A DNA stretch of 64,000 nt from contig JBAIAA010000008.1 of the NCBI GenBank assembly GCA_037893245.1, forward strand, positions 3,730,001 to 3,794,000, given 5' to 3'. A program made the position numbers and the translations under genes. The notes beneath the pieces were generated by a model. The model saw only the letters and a program-made list of their open reading frames with translations, ran no database searches and was not told the origin of the DNA. The DNA comes from Crossaster papposus (taxonomy: Eukaryota > Echinodermata > Asteroidea > Velatida > Solasteridae). Of the stretch, positions 58,207-64,000 are shown piece by piece; the first letter of the stretch is position 1; every line of letters begins with the position of its first letter.

Positions 58207-59565
58207 GGCTCTCTGCCCATTTTGTTTTTGCTAGAATAGTCCTCAAGCCTTTTATTTCTCTGGCCTTCGACTTTTCTTAGGTATTTTCAAATGTCTCATA
58301 TTTCCGCAGATTTTCTGGGCCTTAGCCACATTGAAATCCTCAGTGTTGATCTGAAAAGCGACGGTGCCTACATAACTGTGACCACCGATCACGATGACAT
58401 TGATTGCCGAATCTGCGGCAAGCCTGTTCCGTTTACGGGCTATTCCGAGTCACGAACCATTCGTCATCTCCACATTCTGGGCAAACCCTGCTATCTCATC
58501 ATCCGGCCGAAGAAAGGTGTGTGTCCAGATTGTGATAAACACCCAACTACATGGCAAAAACTGGACTGGTGCCTCCCCAAAAGCCGCCATACCAAAGCTT
58601 ATGAACAGCACCTTATGTTGGCGTTGGTCAATAGCACGGTGGCGGATGTAGCCATGAAAGAAGCAGTTGGTGAGAAGGTTGTTCGGGGTGTCATTGACCA
58701 CTGGATCAATCAGGAGACCAACTGGCAGAGCGTGAAGAAGCTGGGTATTGATGAAATCGCCCTGAGAAAGGGCTACCAAGACTATCTGACCCTGATTACT
58801 TCCAGAGTGGATAACCAGGTTCACCTGATCGGCGTCATAGAGGGTCGGGAGAAGGCCAAAGTCAAAGCCTTCCTAAAATCAATAGCGGGCCGTTTGAAGC
58901 GCACGATTAAAGGAATCTGCTGTGATATGTACGATGGCTACGTGCATGCCGCCAGGGAAGCATTGCCGAAAGTACCCATCATGATTGACCGGTTTCATGT
59001 CGCCAAACTGTACCGGAAGGCGTTGGTTAAAATCAGACAATCTGAGCTGGCCAGACTTCGTAAGTTGCTCAGCACCGAGGATTACCAAGCCCTGAAGCCC
59101 TCTATTGCAATATTGCGCCGTAATGCCGAAATGATTAGCAAGGAAGAGCGGATGGAGCTAGAAAAGCTGTTCAAGCACTCTACCAAGTTGAAAGCGGCCT
59201 ATCGCCACTGTCGCAAGATTACCGGTATCTTCAACAGTCAGATAAGCAAGAAGGCAGCCAGTGATCGGTTGGATACTTGGATGACGGAAGTGGAACGGTC
59301 ATCCATTAGTCAATTTGACAGCTTCATAGAAACCTTACGTAAGTACAAAGAACCAATCAGCAACTATTTCAGGAAGAGAGAAACCAGTGGTTTTGTGGAA
59401 GGATTCAACAACAAAGTGAAGGTCACTAAGCGACGCTGCTATGGTATTTTAAGCGTAAAAACGTTCTTTCAGCGACTGTTTCTAGACACACAAGGATACG
59501 CTGTATTCCTTGGTGCACAAGAGATATAGCCAATATGTCACCACAAACAAAATGGACAGAGAGCC
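58207..59565 (+). mobile_element. ISc copy 3 (ISL3 family), complete
   Basis: 1359 bp, 9 bp shorter than the other copies because of a missing repeat unit in the gene. Both ends present. Flanks aaagggtt and gagattaa do not match; the right neighbour is a truncated ISa. Confidence 0.92.
58291..59529 (+). CDS. ISc transposase (ISL3 family), 9-nt shorter form
   Basis: 412 residues. Reads KKLGIDEIALRKG where copies 1 and 2 have KKLGLLGIDEIALRKG; the 9-bp difference is one unit of a short direct repeat (ctgggattg/ctgggtatt). Related ISL3 proteins normally lack the extra residues, so this may be the ancestral form. Other changes are HLHILG for HLPILG and GYVHAA for GYVNAA. Intact. Confidence 0.92.
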   Translation: MSHISADFLGLSHIEILSVDLKSDGAYITVTTDHDDIDCRICGKPVPFTGYSESRTIRHLHILGKPCYLIIRPKKGVCPDCDKHPTTWQKLDWCLPKSRHTKAYEQHLMLALVNSTVADVAMKEAVGEKVVRGVIDHWINQETNWQSVKKLGIDEIALRKGYQDYLTLITSRVDNQVHLIGVIEGREKAKVKAFLKSIAGRLKRTIKGICCDMYDGYVHAAREALPKVPIMIDRFHVAKLYRKALVKIRQSELARLRKLLSTEDYQALKPSIAILRRNAEMISKEERMELEKLFKHSTKLKAAYRHCRKITGIFNSQISKKAASDRLDTWMTEVERSSISQFDSFIETLRKYKEPISNYFRKRETSGFVEGFNNKVKVTKRRCYGILSVKTFFQRLFLDTQGYAVFLGAQEI

Positions 59566-59904
59566 GAGATTAATACCCTTGACGGTTTTGTGGTGCTTTC
59601 CTGAGTAGTAGTGACCGACTAAAGCCGTGTAATGGGTATAAGGTTTATCCAGCACCGTATCATCAACCGATAGCGTCCCACCTTCAAGAATAAGCCTTGC
59701 TGACGCTTCTAGAAAAAGATCTTCAGGAGCAAAGTTTTCACGTTGGAGAAAGCGGTTAACACTGTCATGCGATATATCACTCAATTCGCTAAGACGGGTA
59801 CAGGTGGCTGATTTGGGTTCACAGAGTAGAAACCCCGTATACTTCGGGAGGTCGCACTTGGCTGTTGTTGGTTTTGTTATTTTTCTACGCACGACGACAT
59901 CCAC
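59566..59904 (-). pseudogene. ISa transposase, N-terminal fragment
   Basis: Residues 1 to about 113 of the transposase (MDVVVRRKITKPTTAK through KTVKGINL); the open frame then continues into ISc sequence as a chimeric tail. Only the first catalytic motif SVDDTVLDKPY remains. Confidence 0.9.
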
Positions 59905-59959
59905 TGTTTTTTTGCTGATCTAGCAATTTTTTTGGATGTCTGTCAATGCGTAAGTTCTA
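59566..59959 (-). mobile_element. ISa copy H, fragment
   Basis: 394 bases representing the 5' part of ISa on the minus strand with a normal outer end at 59959; the remainder was lost at the ISc copy 3 border. Confidence 0.93.
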
Positions 59960-60031
59960 CATTAGTAGAAATAAGGACGGTATTTGTGGAATACGTTGGG
60001 GAGGGCAGTTAACCCTTCTTTCAGCACCAGC

Positions 60032-61132
60032 CTACCCGCCAATATGAGCTCGCGCTAAGAACTCGGTTGACTGCATCTCCTGCAACCGGCTGACTGTGCG
60101 CTCAAAGGCAAAGGCCAGTTTTGTGCCTGAGTAAATAGCATGAATCGGTGTGTCTGCCGCAATCATCAGTGTCACATGTCTGTCATAAAATTCATCGACA
60201 AGGCTGATGAAGCGGCGTGCTTGGTCATCGCTGGCAGCGGTTAGTGCGGGCAGGTCTTCCAGTAAGACCGTATGAAACAGGCAGGCCAGCTCAATATAGT
60301 CATTCTGACTGCGAGGCCCGTCACACAATGCCGAAAACGTAAACCAGCCAATACCTTCACCTTGGTGTTTGCAGGGGATATCACGGCCAGCAATGTCCAT
60401 TGGCGTACCATGGAGAATATGGATGGGGTCAGACACCAAATCATCAAAGGTGTTTTGGAGTCGTTGGCTGGCTGCATGCCCCAGAGGGAAGTAATAGGTT
60501 TCCGCCTGTTCTAAAATACGCAGACGGTAATCGGTGCCGCTGTCGACATTCAGTACCGTTGTGTGTTTATTCAGCAGGTCTATCGCCGGTAAAAAACGCG
60601 CCCGTTGCAATCCGTCTTTGTAGAGTCCATTCGGCTCAATATTTGAGGTGGCGACCAGTGTTACCCCTTGGCTGAACAGATGCTCGAATAACCCGCCTAA
60701 AATCATCGCGTCAGTAATATCCGTGACAAAAAATTCATCAAAGCAAATGACACGTGCGTTATCTGCCAGCCCCTTGGCAACGGCTTCCAGTGGGTCTTTC
60801 TGTCCTGACAGTTCACGCAGTTCATCGTGCGTGTATTTCATAAAATGATGGAAGTGCATCCGTAGCTTATTCTCAAACGGCAAGCAGTCGTAGAACATAT
60901 CCATCAACCAGGTTTTCCCACGCCCGACGCCACCCCAGAGATACAATCCCTTAACCGATGTTACAGTGTTACCCTTCAGCCATTTTAATGGATTCAGTGA
61001 ACGCTTTTCCGGTAAGATGAGTTGCTCAAACACGGCCTGTAAGTGTTTAATGGCTTCGGCTTGCGCCGTGTCGGGTTTAAACCTGTGTTCTGATAAGTCC
61101 TGTTGGTAACGTTGTTCCGGTGTCAGTGGCAT
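60032..61132 (-). CDS. zapE: Cell division protein ZapE (AFG1-like ATPase)
   Basis: 366 residues. Walker A GGVGRGKT at residues 67-74, Walker B VICFDEFFVTDITDAMILGGL, and the sensor-like VATSNIEPNGLYKDGLQRARFLPAI. In E. coli ZapE associates with the Z ring and destabilises FtsZ polymers in an ATP-dependent manner. Divergent from zapG with 146 bases between the starts, the usual arrangement being head-to-head next to rplM-rpsI, which are not in this window. Confidence 0.95.
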   Translation of the reverse strand: MPLTPEQRYQQDLSEHRFKPDTAQAEAIKHLQAVFEQLILPEKRSLNPLKWLKGNTVTSVKGLYLWGGVGRGKTWLMDMFYDCLPFENKLRMHFHHFMKYTHDELRELSGQKDPLEAVAKGLADNARVICFDEFFVTDITDAMILGGLFEHLFSQGVTLVATSNIEPNGLYKDGLQRARFLPAIDLLNKHTTVLNVDSGTDYRLRILEQAETYYFPLGHAASQRLQNTFDDLVSDPIHILHGTPMDIAGRDIPCKHQGEGIGWFTFSALCDGPRSQNDYIELACLFHTVLLEDLPALTAASDDQARRFISLVDEFYDRHVTLMIAADTPIHAIYSGTKLAFAFERTVSRLQEMQSTEFLARAHIGG

Positions 61133-61278
61133 CTGGACGAAGCTCTCAATGTGGATAGCGAAAAAAGCGCATACAATGTACCTGTGGTATGCTGGTACAG
61201 CAACAGCGACAAACTTGTGTCAACAAAAAACAGACAAGTGAGTTAAACGGGCAAAGCCCCACCGAGTGAGGCAACACA

Positions 61279-61758
61279 GTGGATAATATCAATGAAATCT
61301 GGCTGGTAGGTAGTCTGGCGTTTCTGGGAGGTGCTTTGTGTGGTGTACTTTTGTACCACATATTTGCCGGCTCCAGCTCACGAAACGGCAAGCTTGTCGG
61401 GCAGTTGGACGATGTGCAGCGTGAGTATATGGAATATAAAGACAAAGTGTCTGACCATTTTACCACCACAGCTCATCTGATTAATAAGATGACAGACACC
61501 TATAAGGATGTTCATGAGCACATGGCCAATGGTGCGGACAGCCTGTGTCAGGACGAATCGGCGAAACCCCGTATGGGGGATGCATTATTGGGGAGCAATA
61601 CACTGCTGTCGGGTAAGTTAGTCAAACGCCGCTCTGAGCGTTCAAAAGCGGTTGAGCAACCTAAAGACTATGCCCCTAAAAATAAGCCGGAAGAAAAGGG
61701 AATGCTGTCTGAAGAGTTTGGTATTCCACCGCGACCTGAGGCGGTGAAAGAGCCATAA
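61279..61758 (+). CDS. zapG: ZapG/YhcB, DUF1043 envelope/cell division protein
   Basis: 159 residues from a GTG with GAGG 9-12 bases before. One N-terminal transmembrane helix (IWLVGSLAFLGGALCGVLLYHI), then a predicted coiled coil (QLDDVQREYMEYKDKVSDHF). The next part (TTTAHLINKMTDTYKDVHEHMANGAD) is characteristic of YhcB; the tail is charged. Reported to link cell division with peptidoglycan synthesis in enterobacteria. A strong terminator follows. Confidence 0.92.
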   Translation: MDNINEIWLVGSLAFLGGALCGVLLYHIFAGSSSRNGKLVGQLDDVQREYMEYKDKVSDHFTTTAHLINKMTDTYKDVHEHMANGADSLCQDESAKPRMGDALLGSNTLLSGKLVKRRSERSKAVEQPKDYAPKNKPEEKGMLSEEFGIPPRPEAVKEP

Positions 61759-61791
61759 ATGATCAGTACTGTTTGATCAATGAAAGTACTG

Positions 61792-61822
61792 AAAGGTTTG
61801 GATGTTCTCCAAACCTTTTTTT
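61792..61822 (+). terminator. Rho-independent terminator after zapG
   Basis: GGTTTGGA (61795-61802), loop tgttc, TCCAAACC (61808-61815) followed by seven T. A classic terminator 33 bases beyond the stop. Confidence 0.92.
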
Positions 61823-61884
61823 ATGGGCTACTTATAGTAGATGCACACGGACTATGCACAATGCTATTGTTTTATTAATAATAA

Positions 61885-62815
61885 CCTAAATCCTGCAAAG
61901 GATCTCGAAATAACTGTTGCAATATCCTATGAATAAAGGGATTAAGTGATGCTTTGGTTTCAATAAAGCATCACTTTTCCCATGAGCCAAAAAAACAAGT
62001 CAAAAGCACGTTTGAAACAGCGGAAGGTACGTTTCACCCAAGCTAAAAAGCCGCTCACCAGTCAGGCTGGACTGATCCCTGCGTTTCGCTTCCTGAATCG
62101 GATGAGGCTGTCCGGCTTACTAAACAAACGGATTAATATTCAACGAGGCTCTAATGCCACTTTCCAACTGTCAGATGTCATTCTGATGGTAACCACCGGC
62201 ATTCTGGCAGGTGCCAGAAGTCTGATGACAGTGTGCACGGTCTGGCAGGATAGCACTCTTCGAGAATGTACCCAATTTCAACGAATCCCTTGTGACAGTC
62301 AATTTGGACGCATTTTAAAGCTGTTTAGTTTTGCCAGCGTCGTTGAACTGGAAACCGCTTTCCACGAAATGAGGGGCAGGGTTTGGAAACAGGCGTTGCG
62401 CTCAGGAACATCTACCATTTATGCACGTAAACAGATCACCATTGACCTGGACTCTACGGTAAAAACCTGTTTCGGTTTTCAGGAAGGCGCCAAGAAAGGC
62501 TTTAATGAGAAAAAAAGAGGGGCTCTTTCGTACCACCCGCAATTGGCCTTTTGCGCTCAAACTAAAGAAGTATTGCAAGGCTGGTTACGAAGTGGCGATG
62601 CCTACACCGCCAATGGCGCCATAGAGTTTATGAAGCAACTGCTGATCACCCTGCCTTCTCATATGAAGATTTTTTTCAGGGCTGACAGTGGCTACTTTGG
62701 TGGCCCACTACTGACTTATTTGGATGATCTGGGGCATCGTTATCTCATCAAGGTGAAATGGAAGAATCTGCACAAACTGTTAATCCCGCAAGACTGGCAG
62801 CCTGTCATAAATCAG
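61885..62815 (+). mobile_element. ISd copy, 3' part missing (recent variant)
   Basis: Begins with CCTAAATCCTGCAA at 61885 and matches the complete copy closely up to the codons for WQPVINQ at about 62815, where ISe copy 2 sequence begins. The right end is lost. Confidence 0.92.
61982..62815 (+). pseudogene. ISd transposase, C-terminus missing
   Basis: About 278 residues, MSQKNKSKARLKQRKVRF through PQDWQPVINQ, with both catalytic aspartates but without the ETWIEECK part. The frame runs on for some 20 foreign codons to 62887. Small changes from the complete copy (RMRLSGLL, EMRGRVWKQ, YARKQITIDL). Confidence 0.9.
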
Positions 62816-64000
62816 GCATGGTTCAAATCAAGTGAACACTTTCATGTCTATGAAGGCCATCAGTACAGCACATTTTCAGCAGGTTGATTATAATGCCAGG
62901 TTACTCAGCCTATCCTGTTATTTTGATCAACTTTAGAGCCTGTACATGCAAAGACGTTTATCCCCTGAATGCAAGAAATCTATTGGCCTACAGGCTATTT
63001 TCGAAAATAACATATCTCATATTGCCAGGCTGCATCAGGTGTGCAGAAACACTGTCTACACGCAAAAACAACTCACTCAATCGGCAGTCAATGAAGCCTT
63101 CATGGATCAAGATCCAGATGATCAGACTCTATTCCATCTACCGGTCACCAAAGCCTTTCTTCACCAGGTGGTACTGGGAATCTTATTGATCTGCAAGGGA
63201 AGTTATCGCAGTGCGCAGATGTTCCTACATGACCTGTTTGACACGGATATGTGTATCGGAACCATTTTCAACATCCACAACCATGCTTGTCATAAAGCGT
63301 CTGAGATTAACGCCTCCTACGATCTTGGCTCAATCAGACAGAGCGCCTCTGATGAAATATATCACCGTAATAAGCCTCATTTAGCAGTCGTTGATATCGA
63401 AAGCCGTTACTGTGCGAGCCTTACACGAGAAGATAGCCGTGACGCAGAAACCTGGGCTATTCACCTCCTGGAGCTTACAGAGCAAGGCTTTCATCCCAAG
63501 GTTAATATCAGCGATCAAGCGCTCGGGATGAGCAATGCATTCAAAGAGATACTGCCAGACACTGAGCATCGTTTTGACCACTTCCACCTGATCAAAGCAG
63601 GGAAGGAACTGGTCAGGTACCTAAAACACAAAAGAGAATCAGCAATAACGGCCCATATTAAGCTGCTTGAAAAAATGGAACGAGCAAAGAAAAAAAGTAA
63701 GGGGCACACTCTTTCAACGAAGCTCGCCCTGGTCAATAGAAATACGACATAGGCAGAGGCTATCTATCGTCATGTTTCCACACTGAATGCCTGGCTCCAG
63801 CATGATATTTTACAGCTGCCAGGGCACAACCCCGTTGATAGAGAAAAGCTCTTTGATTTCGTACTGGAGGAGCTGTCTGCAGTGGCTGACACCTCTCCAC
63901 GTATCATGGTCTTTGTGATATCCCTGACTCACCAAAAGGACAACCTATTGGCCGCCAGTCATGTGTTGAATAGAGAGTTCCAACAGATTGCAGCCCGCTA
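62816..64000 (+). mobile_element. ISe copy 2, runs off window
   Basis: Carries the 5' part of the unclassified ISe transposase gene and some 130 bases upstream of it; continues past the window end. The left border with ISd is abrupt and no terminal repeat is recognised. Confidence 0.65.
62946..64000 (+). pseudogene. ISe transposase with nonsense codon, incomplete in window
   Basis: Starts MQRRLSPECKKSIGLQAIF and shows an N-terminal helix-turn-helix-like part (NNISHIARLHQVCRNTVYTQ), LGILLICKGSYRSAQMFLHDLF, then the Asp motif HLAVVDIESRYCASL and HRFDHFHLIKAGKELVRYL. At 63750-63752 a TAG replaces the Gln codon present in the other copy (VNRNTT-stop against VNSNTTQAEA). The frame then continues AEAIYRHVSTLNAWLQHD to the window end. 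Dead unless suppressed. Confidence 0.82.

Noticed and set aside
62884-63189. 101-codon frame at the ISd/ISe junction
   Set aside because: It overlaps the ISe transposase start in another frame and has no supporting features.
1-64000. tRNA, rRNA, CRISPR arrays, prophage or known defence systems
   Set aside because: No cloverleaf, rRNA-like segment, spaced repeats, phage structural genes or recognised defence genes were seen on either strand; a tRNAscan/Infernal and defence-finder run would settle this.

Overview
The window reads as a gammaproteobacterial chromosome segment heavily remodelled by insertion sequences. The conserved blocks rpoN-hpf-ptsN-rapZ-npr, aroQ-accB-accC-prmA-(DUF3426)-dusB-fis-purH-purD and zapE/zapG are arranged as in Pseudomonadales/Oceanospirillales-type bacteria. 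Adding up my own coordinates, just under half of the 64 kb is mobile DNA or its remains. That density, with many broken genes and truncated elements, suggests a host-associated or recently bottlenecked lineage (an Endozoicomonas-like organism is one guess). The taxon is inferred, not shown.

Mobile families (labels are mine). ISa is IS701-like, 1117 bp, ends TAGAACTTACGCATTGACAG, 5-bp target duplications; 8 copies or parts plus a 17-bp stub. ISb is IS5 family, IS903-like, 1102 bp; 6 copies, none with a matching target duplication. ISc is ISL3 family, about 1368 bp; 3 copies. ISd is IS1380 family, 1674 bp, ends CCTAAATCCTGCAA; one complete copy and five fragments. ISe is an unclassified transposase; 2 partial copies. 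ISf is ISAzo13 family, with a frameshifted transposase; 2 copies. There are also remnants of IS66 and IS1595 elements and of two different group II introns.

Layout. 1-9.4 kb: ISf end, sthA, group II intron tail, ISb, IS66 piece, two ISa copies around a broken gene of unknown function, guaC. 9.4-16.2 kb: a mobile-element scrapyard (IS66 tnpA, IS1595, nested ISb/ISa, intron RT, ISd ends). 16.2-19.5 kb: a CitMHS transporter cut at its N-terminus by ISa, and a GNAT gene whose C-terminus was rewritten by ISa. 20.8-25.8 kb: rpoN-hpf-ptsN-rapZ-npr (sigma-54 and nitrogen PTS) and mgtE. 25.9-29.4 kb: ISb-ISe-ISb. 29.5-35.2 kb: a serine/glycine module (XRE-cupin regulator divergent from sdaA-gcvH-gcvP). 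35.3-46 kb: ISc/ISd, nhaD with a structured leader, ISa, ISf interrupted by ISa, a secreted protein of unknown function, ISd/ISc. 46.1-58.2 kb: housekeeping run ppa, a stand-alone DsbD-alpha-like protein, aroQ, accBC, prmA, a zinc-ribbon DUF3426 protein, (ISd), dusB-fis, purH-purD. 58.2-64 kb: ISc, ISa fragment, zapE and zapG divergent, ISd-ISe.

The housekeeping genes look intact. Damage is concentrated at mobile-element borders. The most interesting non-mobile signals are the pseudoknot-like RNA leader of nhaD, a foldable spacer between gcvH and gcvP, the DsbD reduced to its periplasmic N-domain, and two proteins of unknown function.
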